From Pontibacterium granulatum (GTDB lineage Bacteria; Pseudomonadota; Gammaproteobacteria; Pseudomonadales; Balneatricaceae), in the NCBI RefSeq assembly GCF_029961155.1, contig NZ_JASBRH010000008.1, positions 170,242-234,241 of the forward strand: DNA of 64,000 nt, in the 5' to 3' direction. Shown one piece after another: positions 23,047 to 32,370 of this stretch. Position 1 is the first letter of the stretch, and each line of letters begins with the position of its first letter. The translations under genes and the position numbers were made by a program. The notes under the pieces were generated by a model. That model did not search any database. It worked only from the letters and a program-made list of their open reading frames with translations, and was not told the origin of the DNA.

Positions 23047-23787
23047 ATGAACCCCCTTACGCCATTACTTGAAAGTAACCGCGAATGGGCTGAGAAAATC
23101 AGCCAGGACGACCCGCAATTTTTTGAGAAGCTAGCGCAGCAACAGGCACCGGAATACCTCTGGATCGGTTGCTCCGACAGCCGCGTGCCTGCCAACGAAA
23201 TTGTAGGCATGCTGCCGGGCGAACTGTTTGTTCACCGCAATGTGGCCAACGTTGTGGTACACACCGATATGAACTGCCTGTCGGTAATCCAGTATGCGGT
23301 GCAGGTCCTGAAAGTTAAACACATCATGGTAGTGGGCCACTACGGCTGCGGTGGTGTGCAGGCGTCAATCGATTCCACGCCGCACGGCATGATCGATAAC
23401 TGGTTGCGTAACATCCGAAGCGTATATAGCAAACACAGGGATCTGCTGTCTGCCTGGTCGGATTCGGAAAAAGAGCAGCTGGACCGCCTGTGTGAGTTGA
23501 ATGTGATTGAGCAGGCATTAAACGTGTGTGAAACCACGATTGTGCAGGAGGCCTGGGCCAGCGGTCAGGAGCTGACTGTGCATGGTTGGGTGTATGGCCT
23601 GAACGACGGTCTGGTGAACGATCTGGAATTCAACGCCGCCAGTGCTATTGAGGTGGACGAGCAGTATCGTGTTGCATTGCGCAAGATTGAGTTACTGGGC
23701 GATATGATGAAGAAAAGTACGGATGAAGAAACGGACGCTAAAAACGCCCGTTCCCTGTGGGGTAAGCTGAATCAGCTGTTCCGCTGA
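23047..23787 (+). CDS. can: Beta-class carbonic anhydrase
   Basis: Interconverts CO2 and bicarbonate. 246 residues. Zinc ligands appear as C-x-D-x-R in GCSDSRVP (about residues 42-46) and H-x2-C in GHYGCGGV (about 98-101), the type used by E. coli Can. The C-terminal 30 residues extend beyond the core fold. Its stop codon directly abuts the stop of the convergent metY, leaving no intergenic base. Confidence 0.93.
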   Translation: MNPLTPLLESNREWAEKISQDDPQFFEKLAQQQAPEYLWIGCSDSRVPANEIVGMLPGELFVHRNVANVVVHTDMNCLSVIQYAVQVLKVKHIMVVGHYGCGGVQASIDSTPHGMIDNWLRNIRSVYSKHRDLLSAWSDSEKEQLDRLCELNVIEQALNVCETTIVQEAWASGQELTVHGWVYGLNDGLVNDLEFNAASAIEVDEQYRVALRKIELLGDMMKKSTDEETDAKNARSLWGKLNQLFR

Positions 23788-25062
23788 TTACTTAACCGCC
23801 GCCAGCGCCTGATCCAGGTCGGCGATCAGATCATCGATATGTTCAATGCCGATCGACAGGCGCACCATCTCAGGCGATACACCGGCAGAAGCCAGCTCTT
23901 CGTCATTTAGCTGACGGTGGGTGGTTTCAGCCGGGATCGATGCCAGGGACTTGCAGTCACCGATGTTCACCAGACGGGTGAATATCTGCAGCGCGTCGTA
24001 GAACTGACGGGTCGCTTCACGGCCCGCTTTCAGACCGAAGCTCAGGATGCCTGACGCATTGCCGTTCATGTATTTCTGTGCGAGCGCGTAATCCTTGTGG
24101 GTCTCCAGGCCTGCGTATTTCACCCAGCTCACCGCGTCGTGCTGTTCCAGGAACTGCGCGATTTTTTGTGTGTTCTCGTTGATACGCTCCATACGCAGGG
24201 ACAGGGTTTCGATACCCTGAATCAGCAGGAAAGCGTTCATCGGCGACAATGCCGCACCCATGTTACGCAATGGTACTACACGACAGCGACCGATAAAGGC
24301 AGCAGGACCAAAGGCTTCGGTGTACACCACGCCGTGGTAGGACACGTCAGGGGTGTTCAACAGCGGGAAACGCTCAGCGTTGTCAGCCCATGGGAACTTG
24401 CCGGAATCAACGATCACCCCACCGATGGAGTTACCGTGACCGCCGATGTATTTGGTCGCCGCATGAACAACGATGTCGGCACCGTGCTCGATCGGGCGCC
24501 ACATCGCCGGGCTTGGTACGGTGTTATCCACAACCAGCGGGATACCGTTGCGATGAGCGATCTCGGCCAGCTTCTCGATGTCTGCGATGCCGCCGGACGG
24601 GTTACCCACGGATTCACAGTACAGCGCCTTGGTTTTTTCGTTGATCTTGCTTTCGATCTCAGTGAAGTCGTCCTTGTTGGCAAAGCGTACTTCTATACCT
24701 TGGCGTGGCAGCGTGTGTGCGAACAGGTTATAGGTACCGCCGTACAGCTCTGAAGTGGAAACGATGTTGTCACCCACCTCCGCAATGGTCTGGATGGTGT
24801 AGGTGATGGCTGCCATACCAGAGGCTACTGCCAGTGCGGCAACACCGCCTTCCATCTCTGCAACACGCTTTTCCAGCACGTCCGTGGTTGGGTTCATGAT
24901 GCGGGTGTAGATGTTGCCCTGTACTTTCAGGTCAAACAGGTCTGCACCGTGCTGGGCATCGTCGAATGCGTAGGAGGTGGTCTGATAGACAGGCACGGCC
25001 ACGGCTTTGGTGGTTGGGTCCGGTTCGTAACCACCGTGTACGGCAATAGTTTCCAATTTCAT
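23788..25062 (-). CDS. metY: O-acetylhomoserine (thiol)-lyase / aminocarboxypropyltransferase
   Basis: A PLP enzyme of the Cys/Met gamma family that makes homocysteine directly from O-acetyl- or O-succinylhomoserine and sulfide. 424 residues. The PLP lysine lies in HAATKYIGGHG; YTRIMNPT and SGMAAITYTI are family motifs. ATG 25062 is preferred over the adjacent GTG 25065, with GAGG about 12 nt upstream. Divergent from radA. Confidence 0.9.
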   Translation of the reverse strand: MKLETIAVHGGYEPDPTTKAVAVPVYQTTSYAFDDAQHGADLFDLKVQGNIYTRIMNPTTDVLEKRVAEMEGGVAALAVASGMAAITYTIQTIAEVGDNIVSTSELYGGTYNLFAHTLPRQGIEVRFANKDDFTEIESKINEKTKALYCESVGNPSGGIADIEKLAEIAHRNGIPLVVDNTVPSPAMWRPIEHGADIVVHAATKYIGGHGNSIGGVIVDSGKFPWADNAERFPLLNTPDVSYHGVVYTEAFGPAAFIGRCRVVPLRNMGAALSPMNAFLLIQGIETLSLRMERINENTQKIAQFLEQHDAVSWVKYAGLETHKDYALAQKYMNGNASGILSFGLKAGREATRQFYDALQIFTRLVNIGDCKSLASIPAETTHRQLNDEELASAGVSPEMVRLSIGIEHIDDLIADLDQALAAVK

Positions 25063-25220
25063 CACTTCTATCCTCAGCCCCGATCTCAGGATCGGATTGT
25101 CGTTATATATTTATTCGGTTTATCGATTGTAGTGACTGCAATCCAGAAATAAAGAAGACTTTCAGCCGAACGATCCGATTTTGTAGAATGGGCAACTTGA
25201 TCACCTGAGTGGAGAACGGC

Positions 25221-26600
25221 ATGGCCCGGCAAAAAACGGCATACGTGTGCAACGATTGCGGTGCGGATTACAGCAAATGGCAGGGGCAGTGTACCGCTTG
25301 TCAGGCATGGAATACCTTGACGGAAGTCCGTTTGGCAAGTGCCACCAGTGGCAGTGCGTCCCGCAATGCGCGTTTTGACGGTTATGCGGGCGGTGCAGGA
25401 CAGCAGAAGAGGGTAGTCAATCTCTCTGAAGTAAATCTGGAGGAGATGCCGCGTTTCTCCACCGCTTCGGTGGAGCTGGATCGCGTGCTCGGTGGTGGCC
25501 TCGTGCCGGGCTCGGCAATCCTGATTGGTGGCCATCCGGGCGCCGGTAAAAGTACCTTGTTGCTGCAGACGGTGTGTCACCTGGCGGCCAAGATGCCTGC
25601 ACTTTATGTGACCGGTGAGGAATCTTTGCAGCAGGTGGCGTTGCGCGCCAATCGCCTGGGCCTGCCAACGGACCAACTGAAGATGTTGTCGGAAACCTCT
25701 GTCGAGCAGATCTGCGCCACCGCAGACCAGGTTAAGCCTAAGGTTATGGTGATCGACTCCATTCAGGTGATGCATGTGGCAGATGTCAGCTCCGCACCGG
25801 GGTCGGTGTCCCAGGTGCGAGAGGGGGCGGCTTATCTGACCCGTTATGCCAAACAAACCGGCACCGTCTTGTTCCTGGTGGGCCATGTGACCAAAGACGG
25901 TAGTCTCGCTGGTCCGAAGGTGCTGGAGCATATGATCGACTGTTCCCTGCAGCTGGAGGGCTCGTCTGATTCCCGCTTCCGGACCCTGCGTTCCCATAAG
26001 AACCGCTTCGGTGCGGTGAATGAACTGGGGGTGTTTGCAATGCTGGAGAACGGCCTGAAAGAGGTACGTAATCCCAGCTCTATCTTCCTGCAGCAGTCGG
26101 AAACGCCAAGTCCCGGCAGCGTGGTGATGGTCGTTTGGGAAGGTACCCGGCCGTTGCTGGTGGAGATTCAGGCGCTGGTGGACGAATCCCATATGAATAA
26201 TCCCCGTCGTGTTGCGGTAGGTCTGGAGCAGAACCGTCTGGCAATGTTACTGGCCGTACTGAATCGCCATGGCGGCTTGATGACAGGCGATCAGGATGTA
26301 TTTGTGAACGTAGTGGGTGGCGTCAAGGTCCTCGAGACAGGGGCTGACCTGGCGTTGCTGCTGGCGGTGGTATCCAGCTTCCGAGACAGTGCGTTGCCGC
26401 AGGACCTGATGGCGTTTGGAGAGGTGGGATTGTCGGGTGAAATCCGCCCGGTACCCAACGGTCAGGAGCGCATCCGCGAAGCTGCGAAACATGGCTTTCG
26501 TCGGGCTATCGTGCCGAAGTCCAATATGCCTAAAGAGCGGATCGACGGGATGGAAGTTGTGGGTGTGACCTGCCTGTCAGAGGCATTGGATGCCATCTGA
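25221..26600 (+). CDS. radA: DNA repair protein RadA
   Basis: A RecA-related ATPase that drives branch migration during recombination. The N-terminal zinc finger has CNDCGADYSKWQGQCTAC, then the P-loop GGHPGAGKST, the RadA-specific KNRFG motif (HKNRFGAVNE) and a Lon-like C-terminal domain with DLALLLAVVSS. Start ATG 25221 is chosen because GGAGAA precedes it and the family begins MA(R/K). Confidence 0.96.
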   Translation: MARQKTAYVCNDCGADYSKWQGQCTACQAWNTLTEVRLASATSGSASRNARFDGYAGGAGQQKRVVNLSEVNLEEMPRFSTASVELDRVLGGGLVPGSAILIGGHPGAGKSTLLLQTVCHLAAKMPALYVTGEESLQQVALRANRLGLPTDQLKMLSETSVEQICATADQVKPKVMVIDSIQVMHVADVSSAPGSVSQVREGAAYLTRYAKQTGTVLFLVGHVTKDGSLAGPKVLEHMIDCSLQLEGSSDSRFRTLRSHKNRFGAVNELGVFAMLENGLKEVRNPSSIFLQQSETPSPGSVVMVVWEGTRPLLVEIQALVDESHMNNPRRVAVGLEQNRLAMLLAVLNRHGGLMTGDQDVFVNVVGGVKVLETGADLALLLAVVSSFRDSALPQDLMAFGEVGLSGEIRPVPNGQERIREAAKHGFRRAIVPKSNMPKERIDGMEVVGVTCLSEALDAI

Positions 26601-26623
26601 CGGGCAAGGATTAAACAACCATG

Positions 26624-27031
26624 TTATGGATTGGGCATGAGGTGTTCAAGCTCGCGTTTCAGCAGCGTCTCATCGCCCAGGTTGAGCTCAACCAACCGGT
26701 GCAGGTGGGTTGCACAGTCGATGTCCAGTCGCTCGATATGAAAACCGTAGAGATCATCGCGATGGTGGGTCAGTACCGCAGGAATATGCAAAATGTTGTC
26801 GCCGATATGAATACGGGCTTCAACTTCAGCGCCTTGTTGAATCGCCAGAGAAACATTGCTCTGGACTAACAAACCATTGAATGAAATATCCATCAACTGC
26901 ACTGACTGCTGCTGACCTGCATGGCAGATCTCCGTCTGTGCATCGAAGTGGATACGGGTAAAGCGTCGACGGTCGCCTGATACATCGCTTGCAGTCACAA
27001 CCTGCTCCTTCTTGTTCTCGAGTGTCATCAT
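26624..27031 (-). CDS. PilZ-domain cyclic-di-GMP receptor (PA4608-like)
   Basis: A small cytoplasmic protein that is essentially one PilZ domain. The c-di-GMP motifs are visible: RxxxR in DRRRFTRIHF near the N-terminus and D-x-S-x2-G in MDISFNGLLV. The C-terminus HLHRLVELNLGDETLLKREL closely resembles Pseudomonas PA4608, which also sits beside radA. The likely start is one of two adjacent ATGs (27031/27028); a TTG at 27082 would add 17 residues. Its downstream effector cannot be told from sequence. Confidence 0.85.
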   Translation of the reverse strand: MMTLENKKEQVVTASDVSGDRRRFTRIHFDAQTEICHAGQQQSVQLMDISFNGLLVQSNVSLAIQQGAEVEARIHIGDNILHIPAVLTHHRDDLYGFHIERLDIDCATHLHRLVELNLGDETLLKRELEHLMPNP

Positions 27032-27153
27032 ATTAGCAGCATATTTTCTCAGTGAGGAAACCGGGTGGTGGGAATCTTCCAAAGATCAAACATCCCATGC
27101 TTATGTCACATGAACGTTATTTTAGAATTTATTGGTATATGACTTGCCTCGTC

Positions 27154-27185
27154 GTTTCAGGCTCGTTTCAGGAAGCGTTTCTAAC
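27154..27185 (+). promoter_or_regulatory. Direct-repeat operator and -10, site 1 (candidate PhoP-like box)
   Basis: GTTTCAGG at 27154-27161 and again at 27165-27172 (11-bp period), then 8 bp, then TCTAAC (27180-27185) as a likely -10. The repeat takes the place of the -35, as expected for a class II promoter activated by an OmpR-family regulator. The same layout occurs at 27548 and 37783. Confidence 0.7.
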
Positions 27186-27222
27186 ATGACAAGCACATTC
27201 AACGACACCCGAGGAAAACATC

Positions 27223-27453
27223 ATGAAAGCGCTAACGTCTGCAATTGCACTGGGTTTGGTTCTGGCTTCCGGTACCGCTGTGGCTGCTAACACTTATGGT
27301 GTGCAGAGTGACCAGGAATTCACAACTGGTGGCACCAACTTCCAGAGTGCTACTCAGTATGTGGATAACGAAGTTGTCGAGCTGGACGGTGCGGTATTCG
27401 ATTCTCTCGAGAGTACTGTTTACGACGCAGATCTGTATCGTGGCAGCAACTAA
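27223..27453 (+). CDS. Small exported protein, unknown function
   Basis: A 76-residue protein with a clear signal peptide (cleavage near AVAA/NTY). The mature part of about 54 residues is acidic, has no cysteine, and ends in YDADLYRGSN. I do not recognise the family. The next gene (27630) encodes an otherwise dissimilar exported protein ending in YDPELYRGR, and both are preceded by the same type of operator, so they probably belong together. GAGGAAAA gives a good ribosome-binding site. Confidence 0.75.
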   Translation: MKALTSAIALGLVLASGTAVAANTYGVQSDQEFTTGGTNFQSATQYVDNEVVELDGAVFDSLESTVYDADLYRGSN

Positions 27454-27478
27454 CACCTGGTCTTAGTTATCCACAGGG

Positions 27479-27509
27479 AAAAGGCTGTACAACGCAGTAC
27501 GGCTTTTTC
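27479..27509 (+). terminator. Probable terminator after the 27223 gene
   Basis: AAAAGGCTGTAC AACGCA GTACGGCTTTTT: an imperfect stem with T-run. Confidence 0.6.
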
Positions 27510-27547
27510 TATTTTCCTGCATGCAATATGCCGCAAGAATCCCGTCC

Positions 27548-27578
27548 TTTCAGCCTGATTTCATATCCGGCATCTATG
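27548..27578 (+). promoter_or_regulatory. Direct-repeat operator, site 2 (candidate PhoP-like box)
   Basis: TTTCAGC (27548-27554) and TTTCATA (27559-27565) with the same 11-bp period, then 8 bp to CTATG in the place of CTAAC. More degenerate than sites 1 and 3 but identical in geometry. Confidence 0.5.
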
Positions 27579-27629
27579 TAGAGACTAAGACCCGTCTTTT
27601 TACGATGCCTTTTGGCTGAGGGCTTACCT

Positions 27630-27878
27630 ATGAAGCTTCTTTGTTCGATCCTTTTGTGCCTGGGAGTCACTTTGACAGTGCAGGCCTATCCATTGCCACC
27701 AGACCCGCCAAGCGTTGAGCCGTTTGGGGAGCTGTTGTTAGCGACCCATTACCTTGACCGCAAGGAGGTCTATTTTCTCGGGCGGGAAGAGATGCGTGAA
27801 ATGGATGAAGACGATCACGACAACGCGATGCCAAAACAGCCAAATATATATGATCCGGAACTGTATCGGGGGCGTTAG
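27630..27878 (+). CDS. Small exported acidic protein, unknown function
   Basis: An 82-residue protein beginning MKLLCSILLCLG with a signal peptide cleaved near VQA/YPL. The mature region starts proline-rich and contains an acidic patch (MDEDDHDNAM) before the C-terminal YDPELYRGR shared with the 27223 product. The upstream frame is open to 27612, but the signal-peptide start at 27630 is preferred. Family not recognised. Confidence 0.72.
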   Translation: MKLLCSILLCLGVTLTVQAYPLPPDPPSVEPFGELLLATHYLDRKEVYFLGREEMREMDEDDHDNAMPKQPNIYDPELYRGR

Positions 27879-27992
27879 TATCCCCGGCAGTATCTGAATA
27901 CGGATGATTTTTATTGTGGTTTTGCGTTCAGGGCTTAGCTTGCAAGGTGTGCTAGTTTAGAAAAACGGAAGTAGATAATCAGGGGCAGACAC

Positions 27993-28022
27993 AAAAAAGG
28001 GCGCATCGATGTGCGCCCTTTC
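27993..28022 (-). terminator. Terminator of ettA (possibly bidirectional)
   Basis: GGGCGCAT CG ATGTGCGCCC stem; on the minus strand it is followed by a run of six T. It lies 16 bp past the ettA stop. Confidence 0.85.
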
Positions 28023-28037
28023 GTGTTTTCAGATCGA

Positions 28038-29702
28038 TTAACGGTCTGCCATACGCTTGTATTTGATGCGCTCTGGCTGGTGCTCTTTACCGTAACGACG
28101 TTTGTAGTCTTCCTGGTACTCGCTGTAGTTACCTTCGAAGAACTCAACCTTGGATTCGCCCTCGTACGCCAGCATGTGGGTACAGATACGGTCCAGGAAC
28201 CAACGGTCGTGCGAGATCACTACCGCGCAACCCGGGAAGGCCAGCAGCGCTTCCTCAAGCGCACGCAGGGTTTCCACGTCCAGGTCGTTGGTCGGTTCGT
28301 CAAGCAGCAGCACGTTGCCACCTTCTTTCAGCAGCTTCGCCATGTGCAGGCGGTTGCGCTCACCACCGGACAGGTCTTTCACGAACTTCTGCTGGTCGCC
28401 GCCTTTGAAGTTGAAACGGCCGCAGTATGCACGGGAAGACGTGGTGTAGTTACCCACCACGATGTTGTCCTGACCGTCGGAGATCTCTTCGAAGACAGTC
28501 TTACTACCGTCCAATTCGCGGCTCTGGTTTACATACGCCAGCTCTACGGTGGAGCCCAACTCGATAGAACCGGTATCCGGGGTCTCTTCGCCAGTGATCA
28601 TCTTGAACAGTGTGGATTTACCCGCACCGTTACCACCGATAATGCCGACGATCGCACCCTGTGGGATGGAGAAGCTCAGGTCTTCGAACAGAACCTTGTC
28701 ACCGAACGCTTTAGAAATACCGTTGGCTTCGATAACTTTTTCACCCAGACGTGGACCCGGTGGAATGTAGATCTCCTGGGTTTCGTTACGGGTCTGGAAC
28801 TCCTTGGACTGCATCTCTTCGAACTGCTTCAGACGCGCCTTGGACTTGGACTGACGACCTTTCTGGCCCTGCTTAACCCACTCCAGCTCGGACGCAACAG
28901 ACTTGCGGTGTGCCGCCTCCTGCTTCGCTTCCATCTCCAGACGTTTCTCTTTCTGTTCCAGCCAGGAAGAGTAGTTGCCTTCGTACGGGATACCGCGACC
29001 GCGGTCCAGTTCCAGAATCCAGCCAGCTGCGTTGTCCAGGAAGTAACGGTCGTGGGTAATCGCTACCACGGTGCCCGGGTATTCCTGCAGGAAACGCTCG
29101 ATCCAGGCAACGGACTCTGCATCCAGGTGGTTGGTCGGTTCGTCCAGCAGCAGCATGTCTGGCTTATCCAGCAGCAGACGACACAGGGCTACACGGCGGC
29201 GCTCACCACCGGAGAGGTGTTCGATCTTTGCATCCCATGCCGGCAGACGCATCGCATCAGCCGCACGCTCCAGTGCAGTGTCCAGGTTGTGGCCATCCTT
29301 CGCCTGAATCAGGTTTTCGAAGTGTGCCTGTTTCTTTGCCAGCTCGTCGAAGTCTGCGTCCGGTTCTGCGTAGGCCGCGTACACCGCGTCCAGACCTGCC
29401 AGCGCCTCTTTAACATCGGCAACGGCTTCTTCAACAACTTCGCGTACGGTTTTGGATTCGTCCAGCTTTGGTTCCTGTTCCAGGTAACCCACGTTGATGC
29501 CTGGCATCGGGCGAGCTTCACCGATGTACTCCTGGTCAACACCCGCCATGATGCGCAGCAGGGTGGATTTACCCGCGCCGTTCAGGCCCAAAACACCGAT
29601 CTTGGCGCCCGGGAAGAAAGAGAGGGAGATGTCTTTAAGGATTTCGCGTTTTGGCGGAACAATTTTGCCAACGCGATTCATGGAATAAACGTACTGTGCC
29701 AT
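28038..29702 (-). CDS. ettA: Energy-dependent translational throttle ABC-F protein EttA
   Basis: A soluble ABC-F ATPase that binds the ribosomal E site and gates translation according to ATP/ADP ratio. 554 residues from [13 protein letters not shown], matching E. coli EttA in length and N-terminus. Two ABC modules: Walker [10 protein letters not shown] and GGNGAGKST, signatures [12 protein letters not shown] and [12 protein letters not shown], and an EttA-type arm plus charged linker. ATG 29702 is chosen over an upstream in-frame codon at 29798 on homology. Confidence 0.96.
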   Translation of the reverse strand: MAQYVYSMNRVGKIVPPKREILKDISLSFFPGAKIGVLGLNGAGKSTLLRIMAGVDQEYIGEARPMPGINVGYLEQEPKLDESKTVREVVEEAVADVKEALAGLDAVYAAYAEPDADFDELAKKQAHFENLIQAKDGHNLDTALERAADAMRLPAWDAKIEHLSGGERRRVALCRLLLDKPDMLLLDEPTNHLDAESVAWIERFLQEYPGTVVAITHDRYFLDNAAGWILELDRGRGIPYEGNYSSWLEQKEKRLEMEAKQEAAHRKSVASELEWVKQGQKGRQSKSKARLKQFEEMQSKEFQTRNETQEIYIPPGPRLGEKVIEANGISKAFGDKVLFEDLSFSIPQGAIVGIIGGNGAGKSTLFKMITGEETPDTGSIELGSTVELAYVNQSRELDGSKTVFEEISDGQDNIVVGNYTTSSRAYCGRFNFKGGDQQKFVKDLSGGERNRLHMAKLLKEGGNVLLLDEPTNDLDVETLRALEEALLAFPGCAVVISHDRWFLDRICTHMLAYEGESKVEFFEGNYSEYQEDYKRRYGKEHQPERIKYKRMADR

Positions 29703-29869
29703 TCGCTCAGAACCTGTCAGTGAATCAAGATGCGGGAATTTTAAACGATTGGGGCTATTAAACGCCAACTTGATACCGATCAAATAAGCCAGTGGCATGA
29801 TTTTTCTTGCGAGCTATGCTCATAGCAGGAGTGGTCAATAAACAACCAGATAGTTCGGAGGAACCCCAA

Positions 29870-30283
29870 ATGAAAGAGCTGGCTCCTTTTAACAGCCTGT
29901 TTGATGATGCGTTTTTCAGCGACTTTTTCCGTAACCGTCGTGGCAGTGGGGAGACGATGCCTGCTATCGATGTGAAGGAAGATGATGAGGGCTATCACAT
30001 CAAAGCGGACCTGCCGGGTGTGGAGAAAGATGACATCAAGGTAACCCTGGATAACGGTGTGTTAAGCGTGACAGCGGAAACCCGCAAGGAGGAGTCGGAA
30101 GAGAAGGAGGGCAAGGTGATTCGACGTGAACGCCATGTCGGGCGTTACAGTCGTTCAATGTCTGTCGGTCGTGATATCGATCCTTCCGCCATCAAGGCAA
30201 GCTTCGAAAACGGTGTGTTGTCGTTGGATCTACCTAAGCTGGAACAGCAGCCACCGGAAAGCACTCATATCCGCATCGAATAA
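29870..30283 (+). CDS. Hsp20-family small heat-shock protein
   Basis: A 137-residue alpha-crystallin-domain chaperone that holds unfolding proteins. The domain spans about 32-130: IKADLPGVEKDDIKVTLDNGVL and the C-terminal ASFENGVLSLDLPK are diagnostic. ATG 29870 follows a strong GGAGGA ribosome-binding site. Monocistronic. Confidence 0.92.
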   Translation: MKELAPFNSLFDDAFFSDFFRNRRGSGETMPAIDVKEDDEGYHIKADLPGVEKDDIKVTLDNGVLSVTAETRKEESEEKEGKVIRRERHVGRYSRSMSVGRDIDPSAIKASFENGVLSLDLPKLEQQPPESTHIRIE

Positions 30284-30305
30284 CCTTAATTCGGTTGTGT
30301 CGCTC

Positions 30306-30334
30306 AAAGCCCTGCAGCCATTGCGGGGCTTTTT
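30306..30334 (+). terminator. Terminator of the hsp20 gene
   Basis: AAAGCCCTGCAGCCATTGCGGGGC followed by TTTTT: imperfect stem with T-run, 22 bp after the stop. Confidence 0.8.
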
Positions 30335-30397
30335 GTATATGAATCTCACTGAAGAATTTTTGAGGTCGTTTCAAGTGATGAAAATGTCGCATTCGGA

Positions 30398-30403
30398 TAT
30401 AAT
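30398..30403 (+). promoter_or_regulatory. Predicted -10 element of glyA
   Basis: A perfect TATAAT, followed by a leader of about 105 nt. No good -35 is seen 16-18 bp upstream, so an activator may be needed. The leader contains CCGGCCAAGCCGG-like pairing (30438-30450), but I do not recognise a known riboswitch. Confidence 0.5.
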
Positions 30404-30515
30404 GCGCGTTTTCCAAAAAGCTGTATCAGGTTGACCCGGCCAAGCCGGTAGCCGACAACTGCACAGTCGCCCCAACCTGGACACTTCTATACCTACCTTA
30501 GGGGACCGCCACACC

Positions 30516-31772
30516 ATGTTTAGCAAAGATATGTCGATCGCTGATTTTGATGCTGACCTGTACGCTGCAATGCAGTCCGAGGCTACACGTCAGGAAGAGC
30601 ACATCGAGCTTATCGCTTCTGAGAACTACACCAGCCCGCGCGTAATGGAAGCGCAGGGTTCCGTACTGACTAACAAATACGCTGAAGGCTACCCGAACAA
30701 GCGTTACTACGGTGGTTGTGAGTACGTTGACGTGGTTGAGCAGCTGGCTATCGACCGCGCGTGTGAACTGTTCGGTGCGACTTACGCAAACGTTCAGCCT
30801 CACTCCGGTTCTCAGGCAAACGCCGCCGTATACATGGCGCTGTGCCAGCCGGGCGACACGGTTCTGGGCATGAGCCTGGCACACGGTGGTCACCTGACCC
30901 ACGGTGCCAGCGTGTCTTTCTCCGGTCGTATTTACAACGCGGTACAGTACGGTTTGAATCCGGAAACCGGCGAGATCGATTACGCAGAAGTCGAGCGCCT
31001 GGCGGAAGAGCACAAGCCGAAAATGATCGTAGCGGGTTTCTCTGCATACTCCCGCGTGGTTGACTGGCAGCGTTTCCGTGACATCGCGGACAAAGTGGGC
31101 GCATACCTGTTTGTAGACATGGCGCACATCGCAGGTCTGGTTGCTGCAGGCGTATACCCAAGCCCGCTGCCATTTGCAGATGTTGTAACCACGACTACCC
31201 ACAAAACACTGGGCGGTCCACGTGGTGGTCTGATCGTGTCTGCTAACGCTGACGAAGAGCTGCAGAAGAAGCTGAACTTCGCTGTATTCCCTGAATCTCA
31301 GGGTGGCCCGCTGATGCACATCATCGCGGCTAAAGCAGTATGCTTCAAAGAAGCGCTGGAAGATGAGTGGAAAGCGTACCAGGCTCAGGTTGTTAAAAAC
31401 GCACAGGCGATGGCTGAAACCTTTATCGCACGTGGTATCAACATCGTTTCCGGCGGAACTGACGATCACCTGTTCCTGGTTGACCTGATCGACAAGGACA
31501 TCACCGGTAAAGATGCTGACGCAGCCCTGGGCCGTGCAAACATCACCGTGAACAAGAACTCCGTACCAAACGATCCGCGTTCTCCGTTCGTTACCTCCGG
31601 TCTGCGTATCGGCTCCCCTGCGATCACTCGTCGTGGTTTTAAAGAGGAAGAGTCTATCCAGTTGACGAACTGGATCTGTGATGTCCTGGAGGACATCAAC
31701 AACGAAGAGACTATCGCCAAGGTTAAAGAGCAGGTGAAAGACCTGTGTGCACGTTACCCGGTCTACAAGTAA
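30516..31772 (+). CDS. glyA: Serine hydroxymethyltransferase
   Basis: A PLP enzyme converting serine and tetrahydrofolate to glycine and 5,10-methylene-THF. 418 residues. PLP lysine in [29 protein letters not shown] and HGGHLTHGA are characteristic. Placed before nrdR and the rib operon, as in E. coli relatives, but separated by a terminator. Confidence 0.97.
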   Translation: MFSKDMSIADFDADLYAAMQSEATRQEEHIELIASENYTSPRVMEAQGSVLTNKYAEGYPNKRYYGGCEYVDVVEQLAIDRACELFGATYANVQPHSGSQANAAVYMALCQPGDTVLGMSLAHGGHLTHGASVSFSGRIYNAVQYGLNPETGEIDYAEVERLAEEHKPKMIVAGFSAYSRVVDWQRFRDIADKVGAYLFVDMAHIAGLVAAGVYPSPLPFADVVTTTTHKTLGGPRGGLIVSANADEELQKKLNFAVFPESQGGPLMHIIAAKAVCFKEALEDEWKAYQAQVVKNAQAMAETFIARGINIVSGGTDDHLFLVDLIDKDITGKDADAALGRANITVNKNSVPNDPRSPFVTSGLRIGSPAITRRGFKEEESIQLTNWICDVLEDINNEETIAKVKEQVKDLCARYPVYK

Positions 31773-31796
31773 TACCGGAAAGCCTGTACAATCCGG

Positions 31797-31821
31797 GGGC
31801 GGCCAATAGGTCGCCCTTTTT
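31797..31821 (+). terminator. Terminator of glyA
   Basis: GGGCGGCC AATA GGTCGCCC followed by TTTTT; one G-T pair in the 8-bp stem. Confidence 0.85.
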
Positions 31822-31893
31822 ATTTGTGGGTAGATAACCGTTTTATCGCTGTTTGTTGTCTGCTCTTTCGCTCTTTTTTGACAGGAAACGGCC

Positions 31894-32370
31894 ATGCATT
31901 GTCCATTTTGTGCTGCGAACGAAACCAAGGTTGTGGACTCCCGTCTGGTTGCTGAAGGCCAGCAGGTCCGCCGTCGTCGCGAATGCACCCACTGTCACGA
32001 GCGATTTACCACCTACGAAGCCGCCGAACTGTTGATGCCGCGCCTGATCAAGGCCGACGGCTCCCGCCAGCCATTTGATGAAGACAAGCTTCGTGCCGGT
32101 ATTCACCGCGCGCTGGAAAAACGTCCCGTCTCCATGGAAGAGTTTGAGGCGTCCATCAACCGGATCAAACACCGCCTGCGTGCGACAGGTGAGCGTGAAC
32201 TGCCATCGCGTCAGGTAGGTGAAGAGGTGATGTCTGAACTGCGCAAGCTGGATGAAGTGGCATATGTGCGCTTTGCCTCCGTGTATCGTAGTTTTCAGGA
32301 CATCAATGAATTTAAAGAAGAGATCGATCGCCTTTCCGCTGATCAGGATACGACAGAGGATCAGGGGTGA
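31894..32370 (+). CDS. nrdR: Transcriptional repressor NrdR
   Basis: An ATP-cone regulator that represses ribonucleotide reductase genes at NrdR boxes. 158 residues. An N-terminal zinc ribbon with C3, C6, C31 and C34 is followed by an ATP-cone domain (about 46-136). First gene of an eight-gene operon; its stop overlaps the ribD start, so dNTP control and riboflavin genes are transcriptionally linked. Confidence 0.96.
   Translation: MHCPFCAANETKVVDSRLVAEGQQVRRRRECTHCHERFTTYEAAELLMPRLIKADGSRQPFDEDKLRAGIHRALEKRPVSMEEFEASINRIKHRLRATGERELPSRQVGEEVMSELRKLDEVAYVRFASVYRSFQDINEFKEEIDRLSADQDTTEDQG

Noticed and set aside
28011..29723. 570-codon plus-strand frame opposite ettA
   Set aside because: Shadow of the ABC-F gene; no motif and no ribosome-binding site.
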